Shown here piece by piece: positions 11,312 to 25,200 of a stretch of 64,000 nt of DNA. How positions within the stretch are numbered: the stretch's first letter is position 1; each line of letters begins with the position of its first letter. The position numbers and the translations under genes were made by a program. Source of the DNA: Haliclystus octoradiatus (lineage: Eukaryota; Cnidaria; Staurozoa; Stauromedusae; Haliclystidae); contig OU744450.1 of NCBI GenBank assembly GCA_916610825.1, forward strand, positions 11,401,380-11,465,379. The letters are read 5' to 3'. The notes below the pieces were generated by a model. It was given only the letters and a program-made list of their open reading frames with translations, was not told where the DNA came from and made no database searches.

Positions 11312-11644
11312 CAAAATACTATTTAGTTGTTGAGATGGCAATCTAGGATGCATATTTCGTCTATCACATGTACCAAAATGACACATCGAGCCACTCATTG
11401 ATATGAAATGACATCTTCCCATTAAATTACAACGATGCAAACAATTGATGCCACTCACTCCTTGAACATTTTCATCGTAAAGATTGCATGCAGCTGTAGT
11501 GCTTACTCCAAATTCTAGGCCAGACTCTGATGTAGTTATAAAAATATTTTTACATTGACCATTCCAAACGAATGTACTAATATATAAGCATGAAATAACA
11601 TTTAATTGAACCAATAATGATGACTTCATTCTTATAAGTCTCAT
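11312..11644 (-). CDS. gene B, first coding exon: signal peptide and Cys-rich N-terminal region
   Basis: An ATG at 11644 (MRLIRMKSSLLVQ) opens 111 codons ending at TTTTG|GTAAGC in phase 0. Residues 8 to about 27 form a signal peptide (LVQLNVISCLYISTFVW). The mature part has six or more Cys, including INCLHRCNLMGRC and GSMCHFGTC. This spacing suggests a PAN/apple-like disulfide module. The frame stays open past the donor by chance. I chose ATG 11644 because the upstream in-frame start would be a TTG. Confidence 0.6.
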
Positions 11645-13155
11645 ATTAAGTTTGATCAAGACAAGTGATGCATTAGTTTCAAACTGTTTCTATAAATATC
11701 AATGAAAGGTTCGATGAATTGAATTGTAAGAAAATTATTTCCAGGGGGTAATAGTTTCACAATATATCACACACTTCTATTTATTTATTTATTTTGATAT
11801 GATTTTGAAATTTATACTAAAATAATAATGAGAAAGACACTCCCACATAATATTAACATGACATAAACAAAAACAAGCAATGACTATTATGATTGTTAGA
11901 ATTGTATAAAAATTATCAAAGGATCATACTTGTATTTACATCAATCAGTCAAGAATTTAAGCAGCTAGAGCATTTAATTGTCTTCCCATTGCACCCATAG
12001 CTTTATATCGAATAAATTTATATGCAGCCTTCGTATATATGTACCGTACACGATGAAGGGGGTGTCTCACGGTATGTATATTGAATTGCATAAATGAAAA
12101 AGCCAGAAATTGCTACTTGGAAACTAATAAAGTATACCAAGACAGTTATGTATTCTTACAATTCAAATAATTGCCTGAAACCTTTGCACCCCCGGGATGA
12201 ATTTAAATCGTATTTTCAATTAAAAACTGTTGTTCCCATTATACAGTAGAAGGATTTAAAAATTAAAATTGTTCTGAAAGAACTGCGATGATTCTCATGA
12301 TTGGGTTTGTCTATATTCATTAAAATTCATGAACTAGAAAATGAAATAACAAGGCTTTTCTATTGTTGTTTGCAATACATTTTATTATATTTAATTACCT
12401 TTACAGACAATTGTAGTTTAATTAAATATTGAAATTACGAATATGATTACATGTGATGAAACCAATCTGTGGTTTAATTTCGATTTAAAAGTCAAATTAT
12501 TTAGATAAACTTTCAATCTTATTCAAAGGATGGAGCTTATGAAGCTAGGAACATTCATTTCACTACTTTATATATTATATTTAGCAACAGCTGTACAGGA
12601 AATATGAATTTCGTAGTACCAAATAAGGAGAGACAGTCTATCCTACCAGTCTACCCAAGCTTGTAGAACAATGACTGTCTGACCGTATCGAAGATCATGC
12701 ATATATAGATTAAATGGTGAAAGTCTCAGCATGTTATGAGTCGGGGCAGGTCGCTACGGTTGACGACATTTATAGTCTATCGGAGAAAATAATTTAGCTC
12801 AAAAGTTGTAGTTCTTCACAATAACGAAGCCTGCAATATCCGTATCCCTAGAATCTCTTCCTTATCAATTTCATATTTCTCCATTTTAACACAGGTCCCC
12901 AGGGAAAAACTAAGGATAATTCTATTGAATTTACTTTTTTATCCCACCTTAGAACAATGAATCTCCCAGGCTCAGAAGAGGCGTATTCATATTCTTTCAA
13001 TCTATGTGTAAGGGTTTGGGGGTGATAACACTACTGATAAAGAACCGGATAGTAAACAATACCAATATTTTCGTGTAATAATATATTCTCATTTCAATTA
13101 AAAAATAGTAGTTTCCATTACCAGATAAATCTTTGAAACATATAGTACAATAACC
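11645..13155. other. intergenic region including the SFSWAP 3' UTR
   Basis: No coding sequence recognised. The SFSWAP transcript must end in here. The first clear AATAAA on the minus strand that I see is near 12381, which would give a 3' UTR of about 0.8 kb. Confidence 0.4.
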
Positions 13156-13209
13156 TTATTCGCTATGCGTACTGTCATCATCATCTTCACTGATGTCGAA
13201 GACTCGATC
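13156..13209 (-). CDS. SFSWAP: SFSWAP exon 12 (terminal coding exon)
   Basis: Follows acceptor TTCTAG at 13210-13211 in phase 0 and encodes DRVFDISEDDDDSTHSE then TAA. The acidic tail ends the protein without Arg-Ser repeats. Phase agrees with exon 11. Because it is short, it rests on splice signals, frame and position. Confidence 0.7.
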   Translation of the reverse strand, partial: DRVFDISEDDDDSTHSE

Positions 13210-16200
13210 CTAGAACATAGATTGTAAATTCAACGTGATAATGAGGCACAGAAAAGAAAACAGATTCTGTTTGTGCTGGTTCATAAAATTTTGAAGTGTC
13301 AACAAAATCTTAAATAAACAGCCCGTGCTAATCTATAATCTCGAAATAGATATATAGACAAACTTGTTAGCATTTAGGCATTACTTTTCTTTAGTCAGAA
13401 CTTAAAGATCTCAGAATTTGCTTTAACACGCAATATCCTGAAAGGTATAAATCCCTCCAAGGTAAATAGTCATAATTAATACTACTAATAATAACATATA
13501 ATGAAGCATAATTTCAAAGTGATATATAGAAATCCCAATGCTTAAGCTGCTCTTGGTATTCGCACGACAAACAAGGATATCGTGTGGGTAAAGAGCTATC
13601 AAATTCAAAAGTAAACATAACATAACAAACGTAACATAAATAAAAAGTAATGTAGACGGTGTCATCCTACCGAAGACACCCGTACCAGTGTACCACTCCT
13701 CTATTTCTAGAGGAGTGGCTCTTTTCGCTAAGAGCAATGATTTTAAACGCTCTTTACTCATCTCAGCCGCGACACTGCATATCAATTTCAACAGATTCAT
13801 GGCAGACGGGTCTCGATTGTCAATGCGCAACGATACGCCGCAGCTACTCACAATGAAATTACCTCTGGATCATTCCATCCGCAATCCTCAGATGGTACTC
13901 ATTTGATGTTTCAGTTTAAGTCAAGACTGAGTTGACCTTAGGGGGTTTTGAATCAAAGTCGATCAGATATGATCCGGTCTAAAGTTCGGTTGCTGGCTCT
14001 GCCATATGAGCTAATCCTCCCAAAAATGAGGAATTTTGACTACAGTGGAAACCGCATAAGTGCAATCCCCGCTTATGTGCAACCTGGCTTTAAAACTCTA
14101 TTGACTATTTTGTAGTCATGTCTTTGTTAAACAATTTCGGATAAGTGAAAATTCGGATAACTGCAATGAAAATCGTTGAGACTTTTGACTTGCGCTTGAG
14201 GGGATTACACTGTAGCTGTCTAATCTGCCCATCAAATTATTCAATGAATCTACATAATTTGCATTTAATTGTTATACCTCAGTGTGTCTAGATTTGATTG
14301 GTGGAGATGAAGGTTCGTCATCATCAGCTGTACGCTGAGCAACATTCCTGAAATGAAATATTGCAAATCCACATTTGATAGCATCAACATTACTTTCGCA
14401 CAAGAATCGCATGTTTCGCTACATACAAAGTTACTGTTTCCATTACAATAATCAACCATTTTATGCCTTTTTGTTACAATAAAGAAAAAATGCATTGAAG
14501 CCGGAATTGAGAATTCATGCTTTTAAAAAAAGTATAGGTGAAATATTTGATACATCACATTAAATCAAATGTTGGGTAAACATAGAAAATGACTGTGATC
14601 GTTGAACTCAAACTGTTCATAAGACTCTGTCATTCAAAAGAATCTATACAACTCAAAAATAAATAATAATGAATGTCCTTGCACAGAAATCATGTTTTAT
14701 CTACATAATGCCTTCCGTCCAGGATAATGACAATATGCGAATAATTTACCAAAGATAATTTTGAGTGCTAATTCAGTTGGACAGTTAGCGGCGTGTTAAT
14801 GTACATTCACTACTATAAAGGATGGAAAAATAATGTGTCCGCATACTGTACTTTCAATAAGGATTATTGTCGTATTAACATTCCCTTAAAGTCCTTTTTA
14901 GACCACTTCTCCCTACTGACATCAAAACCATAAAAAAATCGAGAAATTTCATTACGTTTTCATGGCATTTTCACATTTTAATATCGTGAATATAGATGTT
15001 TTCATGTTTTTCAAACTTTTTCGTGTTAAATTTCGTGTTTTTAATGTTTCGTAAAAAATTCGCGGTTTTCATCTTTTTGCATTTTCATGGTGTTTTCACA
15101 ACACTTTCATGGCATTTTCATGGTTTTGGTGTTGGTAGTGTCTGTGTATGCCTCAAAATAATTTTGTGTCAAGAGAAATCACAGAAAGAACAACGCATAC
15201 ATAGAATAATCAAGTCCAAAAAAGTTTCATACTTGACTTCTGTAAAATGCCGTTTGACAGTAACTTGAGAACTCCCAGAAGACTGGTCTTTTTCTCTTTC
15301 GCTCCTGTGTTAATAAAACATTCTAATTGTATTATTCCAATCGATGTAGGTTAGACGGAAACCAAAAGAAGGCAATGATGAAATATCCAAATGCTAGAGG
15401 TCGTATATATATATATATATATTAGATATTTAGAAATCTCTCTCGTCACTCATCTTAGATGTTTTTCAGGAGATGATTTTAGATGGTAGGCTATCTGAAT
15501 ACCTTTGCGAGATAACCATGTATCAATGAATGCAAGATATTAAAATAACATCTATAGCAAGTTACAATGAGTTAGGATGCTGTATGCTGTACCTATTGCA
15601 AGATACGTTTTACAGAATTCTAAGATTTATATCCAAGTTAGCTGTTAGGTGTTCCTCTCATTGACTAGGAATTTTGTACAATTGAGGGATTGAAACAAAT
15701 GATGAACATAATTGAAGTAAATTGCAAGACGGTTCTTGAGTAAATTGGAAACACCGTAATTATGATCAAAGTTGAATCAAACTATAGAAACGGGGATTGG
15801 ATGTACCAAGAAGAAGAATCAAAAACAAAAATAGCAACCCAGTGATGTAGCATACAAAATTCAGAAGAAAATTGATATTTGTTTTATTTAGACCTCAACA
15901 AGAAATTCAGAAGAAAAGTTGAGAACCTTGTGGATTTTAGATTGGGAAGGTTAAAACTTTTGTTAGACACTGTCAAGTACCAACCAGTTTCATCCGAAAG
16001 CAGTTTAGGAGCTCGTGAACAGTTCATGAACAGTTCATGAACAGTTTATGAACGTTAAATGGCATCAAACTTTCATGTTCTGTTAGTGAAATTTTCATGA
16101 ACTGTTCATGAACTCCTGAACTGCTATTCGCAGCAGTTGTCCATCAATTATACATTATTTATTACACTATAGTTGTATTATTTATCATACATACGTGACA

Positions 16201-19200
16201 TCAGCTGCTACTTGCGGCCCCGATTGTGGCTCGTCTTTATTCTGTTTTAACATGCCGATAAATGCTGCTGCTCTTCGACGCCTTTCTTGCTGAATCTCTA
16301 GTCGTTCTTTCGCCAAACGTGCTTGCTCTGCAACTAAGATATTGAAAGAAAAAGAGCAATTACTAGGCTAGTGATTCAGTTATTTGAACACTCACAACCG
16401 TTTTTCATGATAAAAATATGAATGAGTTCATGAACGTTTTCCAAATATGTATTCATGAACTTTCCATTAAGTGTTCATGGACACTTGGGCAATTTCACGT
16501 TTATGAGCTGTTCATGAACCCAGAAAAGAATGTTTATGTTTACTGGTTAACTTTTCCACAAGGATAAGTAATATTATATAATTTAATTTGAATTTCCTCT
16601 AATCCATTCAGTAGACACATTTACAGTGAACATTTATGAAAATTGAGAATTAGTTCTGATTGCTGGCATTTGATTCTTTTTCAGGTAAGAAATCAAACAG
16701 TCAGCACTGACAATATAAATGAAATCAAGCACCAAACTGTTGATATGAGCTCAGTTTTCAGGTCTTTTCAACAAAATATTGAACAATTGAAAATAGATCA
16801 ATCAGGTTCAAAGTTACTTAGTCTTGATTGATTATTTATGATTTGCATGTAGTCTTTTTATGGAAATTATTATCTTTACTTGCGCTTCTCTGACCAAATG
16901 AGAAGTCATTGAAGTTTCTGAGGAAAATTTGGAATATTGATAAACATCTTACACTTTTGTCGTAGTTCCTCTTCTTCTAGCTTTTGTGCCTGCAATACAG
17001 CTAAACGACTTTCTCTAGCTTCATCAGTTTCTATGGGTATTTTCTCAGCTTCCACATTGGGTTGTATAGCTTTGGCTACAATCTGTGGTCGATATCCCTC
17101 TCCATCTATAGACATTGAAGCCATTGTTTCATCTTGATTATCATCATCATGGTCTTCTTCCTCTGGAAAGGCTTCTTTGGCTTTGACTTGTTCAACAGGT
17201 AGTGTTGAACTGTCGTTCGTTTTTTTCTTGAATGCAAAACGAACTGGTTTAGCAGTGGAATCAAGGACTTCGGCTACAAGAAAAACAGAAAATGCAGCTA
17301 TCACAAATCTATCATCAACAAAGTTACGTAACAACTGGAGAGTATTACGCATTGTAAAACTCTAGAGATTTACGAAAGTTGTTCTAATGATTTGATTGGC
17401 TAACTGCCGTGTTTGGATCATGCAAGCCAAAACAACTTAGACATCATGAGAAATTTTTTTTTAACAATTTCTAAATAATTGCAAATTAAAAATTGCATTA
17501 CTAACATCGTTGATGATATATATTTCAGATTGCAGTATTATAATTCAAGGGATTCTTCTTCCTTGTGTCATTTGTTTGGTTATAGTGGCTATTCCGAGAC
17601 AAAAATGCCCTACAAAACCGGCAAAAACCTGTGACACAGCAGCAATGAGAAACGGGACAGATCAAAATCATAGTGTTTGAAAGAATCGAAAGTGTTTCAC
17701 AAGTAGAACTCTGGATCTGTGATTCGAAGAAAGGCAAAATATGACAAAGACGTGAAGATTTATAGGAGAACATTGATCTAATCAGTCAAATCTTTTATGT
17801 TAAATTCGTTTAACAATAGTAAAAATATGTTTTATTTCACAAAAACAATCGAAGCTAAAAACACTCGCCCCTCAGGCTCTTGTTTTTCTGATGCTTTTTC
17901 GTGTTTGCCAACATCCCGCGTGTTGGCAACAGAGAACCCAAACACAGCTGTCGTGCAGTAACCTTTAATTACTATGAGATAATAGGTAATATTCTAGGTG
18001 TTTAGATGGAGTCACTATAGATCAATGTGAAATCCTACTAATAGCACATGTCACAATAAGAGCGCCAATGCAGAGATATATTTTATGTGAATTAGACTGC
18101 TTGATAGGAACTGTGAAAAAGTAATCATATGCTCACAGGTAAATGTTGTGTTCCAAATTATGAAACGTAATTTTGTACAGTACATCACAATTATCACAAG
18201 TAATTGAAGCAATTAGCAAAATACAGAAAGAACACCACACAGTGCAACAAAAGGAACACATAACACCCGGCTCTGAAGATGCTGATGTTTGAATGTTACC
18301 TTCTGGTCGTGGTCCTACTTCACGTGCTCGAGTACTTCGTTCTTTATTCTTGACTGTTGATGTTCTATCAGTAACAAGACTTCTGGCTCTTGCTTCAAGT
18401 AAAATAGTCTTCTTTTGCATGTAATATGTATGATAAGTATTCAAAGGTTGCAAAAATTCAAAGCGAGGGTCATTCTTTTGTCTAATACCATCCTCGAATG
18501 CATCACCATTCTTTACAGAGTATTCTGCTAATTTATCAATAACAACTTTGAGTTTTGGAGGTGGTTCAATGATGGTTGTTCCTGGCGGGGGTGGTGGAGG
18601 AGCAAGAAGACTGGGGAGTTGTTGCTGGAATTGACTTAGTTGTTCATAGGTCATTGATGATAAAATATCTGATAGCTTTGGAAGTTGTGCAGCTTTGAGA
18701 AACGACAGTGTCTCATCTATAAGCAAAGATCAAAATGGAAAATAAAGTAACAATTGTTGTTAGGCAGGACAGATTGTATCTTTCAACATCATCTAGTAGT
18801 ACCTATTACTCCTCAGAAAAACAAATTTTTCATTATATGAGATTGTCCAATGTTATCCTGAAAAGTGTTTGATGGAAACGCCTTTTTGAAAAAGCTAAAC
18901 ATATTAATTCTGGATTATACAGACATAGCATCTGTTAACACGGGTAGTGCGTAGTGAGTCACAAGAAAAGTGTTAAAAATCATCAGCTACCACGTCTAGG
19001 ATTTATTTTGCTTTTCGCATGACTTAGACCACGTTGAGTGTTAATAGAATTCTATATAGCCCATTTACATGGTCCATATCTCATAATTCGAAGATTACAT
19101 TAGCGTGTCTCTCTTAGTTACCAGACGGATCAGGTTATCAAAGTAGAGGAATAAAGAACTTACCTGTTCGCAGAAAGCTATGACATAGCTGGAATATGTA

Positions 19201-22200
19201 ACAGTCTAGAGATATTTATATTAATCATTTTACTTTTTTTCTGATTCGAGAAATGCATAAGTCACTATAAGATATGAAACATTTGGTTTTCTCAGATTTA
19301 GACGAGTTTGCAAGTGCACAAAAACCCTAGCAGATGTTATTGCGAAAGCATTCCATCATATTTTATATGTATACATGTTAAATGTGTATTATGTAAAAAT
19401 TCCATTCATATTCTACTATAGCAATTCGAATTATGATTCCATGCTAAGAGATTCTCGATCAATCAAGAGCTTGCTTTATTTGTGCATATAGGGTAAGACA
19501 GTGTTTGTGTGCAGAATCATCAGTTTCAGTTCAAACAACACATTAGCATTGTTTTACCTTTCACATTATCTGATACAATCTACTTGAATAAACGATTGAG
19601 AAAAAGAGGTTATATCATAGGTAAACAATTTCCACTTACCATCATCGTCGATTCCAGGTGGGAGAGGTGGCGGTGGTAGTGATGATGAAGAATGAACTTT
19701 TTGGCCAATCGAATTCAAATATGAATATGCTAATGAAGAGATGTAATCTTTACATTTCTCAGGATCATACCCTGAAAAGGAGAAACAAAGAGTCCAATAT
19801 TATATTGTCGGTTGATGGTCTCATCTCATATGCTATGTACAGTACATCATAGATCATGACGAAGCACTAGTCATATTATTCGAGGCAGCCTCTATTATTA
19901 GGTACAAGCACTTTCTGATGAACTGTCCATAATAAGGATGACAGAAACGAACATTTCCTATGAGTAACCTGTGTGCATGATCGGCTGCTTCATGCAAACA
20001 AACTGATAAACTGTTTCATTCCTAAGTAATGATGATGCAATGTGATTATAAAAAAGCTGTGTTGAGGTCTTCATTGTGTTGTGTTTAGGGTCTGACAAAA
20101 GGTCCAGCCTTATGGAATCTTAGAGGCATTTTAACATTTTCTTCTGAATTTTTTTGTTGATGTTTGACCAATAAATCATAAAAATATCAATTTTCTTCTT
20201 AATTTGTTCTAACCTCTGGAAACTAGGATTACTACTTCTGTCAGATCCTGATTGTGTTTGAATGATATATATATATATATGGTTCACATTGGAAAATGAT
20301 GATGTACAACTGAGCTAAGGTAATCTATAACTAAACTGCAGCCCAATTCATGCAAGAGTTGTCTAAAAATACAATTCCGCGTGACCATCAATCAAATATC
20401 AGTGAAGACGTGGAAAATTGGTAACATTTTTTGATATTTATTGTTTACATGGCATTCTAGGGTGAAATATCTCTAAAATAATCATCAATTGAATCACATA
20501 AGCGTCTAGCCTTCTTCGTGTTGGTTGCATAAGGTTGAATATTAGTTTAAATGTATGTGTGAGTCATACAATAGGGGATCCTTTCTATGTGTTAAAAATA
20601 ACCCCACTAAGAAATGGACTCAGAGACATCATAGATCATGACAAAGCACCCTAATCATATTACTTCAATGCAGCCTCTATTATTAGGTAGAAACAATTTC
20701 TGATGAAGCTTGATGATAGATAAAATAAAATTATAAATGGCGATAACGAATGATTGCGTAAGTGACGCTATGGAGGATGACACCTACCAAGAGATTCGTA
20801 ATATTCATTCAGATATTCGTTGACATCATGTTCTGTTCTACTAGCATCTCTAGACACAGAATAACTCCTTGGTGAGCTTTCACGCTCAGCAGTACCAGGA
20901 TTAGATTCAGAAAGATTATCTTGATGAGAAGGTGAACCAGGGATAGATGATGCTTTGCCATGAAGATGTGATCGTGAGGCATATTTACGTGCCATGTATT
21001 GCTTAACAAAATCACCAGGGCTGAACGGAATCACAGGTAAAGAATGACGGACATCTGGAGGTGGGTCAGCATCGTTTGTAGATGAGGCAGATGTTGCAGT
21101 TGGTCTATGGCTAGTCTGGAGTAGAGGATGAAGCTCGTATTCACCGTCAGAATCATCATCCGTATCACTTGAGGATTGTTCTTTGTCTTTCTTTTCTGTT
21201 GAATGCAGCATTATAGAAGTAATTGATGTATTAAAGGTAACAACATTTCAAAAAATATTTTGAAATAATCAACAAGTCCCAGATTCTTTTCATTTATTAA
21301 CTGAGTTTTAACAACAACAAAAAAGCCTGGCACTTGTTCCGCTGAATATTTCAAACTATTTTGTTGACTCTAATTAGTTCAGAATATCGTGGTGAACAGT
21401 TTTAAACTATTTCCAATAACTAGCTGATAGTCAAAATGTCCATATGATTGGTTGGTTACTTTCTATGGGACTATACTACACACTGATTTTAGATTTGCCA
21501 ACAACATTTCCACACACCTCCACCACCTTTTTATTTCTAGTCATGCTTTACGCCAACTGTCTATACTGGCAAAATTTTCCAGACTACACTAAAGTTGCTA
21601 AAGTTTCCATACAGTATTAAACCATTTCAAGGGTATATGAAAATGTTGAATATTTTAAATACTTTGAATGACTCAATCACAAATGAGTTGCTTGGATTGC
21701 CGAAACCAAGAAACAAATGCATAAGTTGGAAGAAATTGTATTTATCCCCTTTGCACTGTAGCTTACATATCAGCTGAAAACTGAAGCCAAATAGAGCTTA
21801 GAAACGCAAGGAATAAAAAGTTGCCAATGTCTAAAGGGGGAAAAATGACCGATGGGCTCTACGAGCTTAGAGATATGTGCGTGTTTGTCGTTTGAATTGT
21901 TTCTAAGCCTAAAACCATGACAAAACTTGGAATTTGAAGCCATGCCAAAGCCATGACTGACATTGATCGGGGAATTTACGCTAAGCTTAATTCAAATTGA
22001 GCTCGTAGGGAACAGACATCAATGTTGCTCATTTAACGTGTCCTCAAAAACAGAGTGGGTTATAATTATACACCAATATTACCGTCTGACGATCGCTTAA
22101 AGAGTGAAACTCTGAGTTTCGAAACAGACTTTGCCTCGTAATTCTTGTCTCTGATCTACCCCTATATATATATAGAATTCGCAACAGCAGACCTGAAGGT

Positions 22201-25200
22201 GTCTGGCTTACACAGGTGTCCGGATGAGCAGGTTCGACTGTATATAATAGACTGTTATACATTTTACTGGAGAAGTTAAATAAAAGTTATGAAACATAAC
22301 TTGCAGCTGTGTTTTTAACTTTCCTTCAAGCAATGTAAGAAATTGACTTTGTTCATCAGTTTTCAGATATTTATTTACTGTATAAAATTTTCAACAGAGA
22401 GAATGCCCAGAATAAATGATGATGATAAAAAATGCGTGTGCAGTGTGGTATGTACTTTATCCGCTAATACTGTACAGGGCCCCCCATATTTATTCGTGAC
22501 GCGGTATTGGCCTATATTTTGAGCGTGAATTTGTGAAAAGGCAATTTTCGACCGTGGTTCAAATCCCACTAAGGTCAACTCAGCCTTGACTTTATCTGAA
22601 ACATCAAATGAGTACCATCTGAGGATGGCCGATGGAATGGTCCAGAGGGAATTGCATTGTGAGTAGCTGCGGCGCATTGTTGCGCATTGACAATCAAGAC
22701 CTATCTGCCATGAAATCTGTTGAAATTAATCTGCAGTGTTGTGGCTGAGATCAACAAAGAGCGTTTAAAATCATTGCTCTCAGCGAAAAAAGCCACTCAT
22801 CTAGAAATAGAGGAGTGGTACGGGTGCCTTCGGTAGGGCAACACCGTCTACATTACATTTTTTACTTAAGCTCGAAAATGTTTCAAATCCGAATGGCCTA
22901 AATTAAATCCTCATCAAGGGTTGTTGGCTGAATACGTGAGAATTGAAATTTTTACTGCTTTATGCGTGAAATTGTGAAAATTAAGTGCGTCTCTGCATTA
23001 TTGCCAGGGTATACAGGGGGTAAAAATTATTTATTTTACAGGATAGATATTTGAAGAACGATTTCACTTAACTAAATTATTAATTATGTTATTCAGCTAT
23101 TTATGCAATTCAGAGAAAAACAGCAATTATATTGCTATTCATAAACCAACATAAATATTTTAAGGATATGTTAAATATTTCAGCAATTCATCAGATCTTA
23201 TATATGACCGTGAGCGGTATTAGTATAATGAGCGTAGTCATATTTAATTTGTTTAAAAGTGGCCTATAAATGACCGCATGGCCATGGCCTTATTATGCCT
23301 CGGAAAAGAAATTCAAATCTTAGTCAAACTTCTTCATATCAGACCAATAAAAATTTGACATGTGTGGTTCACAATCCTGGTGTTGCTAAATCTAAGCTTA
23401 TGGAACACTTTAAAGCCATTTTTAGATGGAAATTTTGGAAAAAAGTACTTTTATGTTATCTATGTTATCTTCTTAATTTTGTTATCTTACGAAGAATAAT
23501 ATAATCTCTATATGAATACATCAGTTTTTGTTCAAACACTGATCATTTCATGGTTCATGTTAACATGCAAATTAATTGTCAATCTACTATATCAATCACA
23601 ATTCGAAGTACAAGTGCATTATTTTTTATTGTACGCTATAAATTATACCTATTATAAATGTAATAAATGATATTGTCATTTACTGGCAATTTTGTAAACA
23701 AATGAGAAATAGCAAGATGGTATGTGATGTTAAATGTTAAATCTCACCTTCTTCCGTTTCAATCTTATCTCCACTTGGTATATATTTTCCAGATTTGATT
23801 TGTTCAAGAACAACTTTATAATATGGATTGAGCCAATTACCAAAATTTAAAAATTCAAATTGAGGATTTCCAGCTTGTTTTGCTTTTAAAACAATTTCCA
23901 TTTGGATGCCATGTTTACTAATGAATGTTGCAGTTTTTTCAATGATTGCATGAAGTTTCATTCCTTCAGGCTAAACAAATAAACAATGTGAAAATGTTAG
24001 CATATATAGAGTTAAGAGAGAAATCAACTTAACTTAAATATCAGTCAAACATAATGATTTCATACTTGGACACATATAGTTACATGATTCAACAGCCTGC
24101 AGTTACCAAGACACTCTAATAAATCATTTCTTTAGTCCGAATTACACTGTTCGGAAATGGCAGAAATCAATGTGCTAATATTAAGCCTTAAGTGCCAATA
24201 AGCATGGTAGTCAAATCTTTTGTAGCCATTTTGAAATTTTTTATCTTCAATATTTTTGGTATGAAAATGATGCAGAATTCTTTGGAATGATCATATAAGT
24301 CAATCCGGAAAGAAAAAATATTAAGAATGTGACACCGGAACTAGTGCCAGGCTCTTATCGTTCAAATAAAATGGGTCTTCTTAAAAAGGTCGGGTGTAAA
24401 ATTGCTTTGCATAAATCTGAGTTATTTTTGCTGATAATTGTACCTTGATATATTTGCTTGGATTCTACCGTGTGCTTTTTTTGATTGGTGAAGAAACAAA
24501 AAAGTTGTGATGTTTTGAAGTTTCAAAAAGCAGTCACGCTCCAGCTGTTTTAGAAAGTTTCTAAACATCTGATTGAATAACTTTTTTGTATCGTCTTAAA
24601 TCAAAAAAAGCACACGGTAGAATCCAAGCAAATATGTCAAGGTACAATTATCAGCAAAAATAATTAAGATTTATGCAAAGCAATTTTACACCCGACCTTT
24701 TTAAGAAGACCCATTTTATTTGAACGAAAAGAGCCTGGCACTAGTTCCGGTGCCACATTTTTAATATTTTTTCCTTCCGGATTGACTTATATGATCATAC
24801 CAAAGAATTCTGCATCATTTTCATACCAAAAATATTGAAGATAAAAAATTTCAAAATGGCTACAAAAGATTTGACTACCATGCTGTGCCAATACAGGTGC
24901 AAGGTTAAGCTAAAGGAGTCTGATTCTACTGACGGTACAATTCAAATTATAAATCAACATCTTAATAGAAAATACCTACCATTAGCTCACACTTCCTATA
25001 TTACACTGGGTATCTATTAGTAAAATGAGCCACATATTCAGATTATAAATTGTAGATTGTAAAATAAATATTTTTGAGACATAACAATATTTTCACGAAG
25101 GGTTAAGTGACAATTGAATATGGAAATTCTAATGACATTAATAGTTTATCTATCGTTAATTAAATTAACAATAATGGTGCATCTTTACGGTGAAAACTGT

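Noticed and set aside
13423-13851. 142-codon minus-strand ORF
   Set aside because: Its first third is SINE sequence and the rest is unique intron DNA with no family match; chance frame.
16643-16831. Plus-strand ORF QNIEQLKIDQSGSK
   Set aside because: Short, antisense within SFSWAP intron 9, no motif or splice context beyond chance.
17525-17773. Extra SFSWAP exon with Cys-rich sequence
   Set aside because: No acceptor/donor pair in phase with exons 8 and 9, which already join perfectly.
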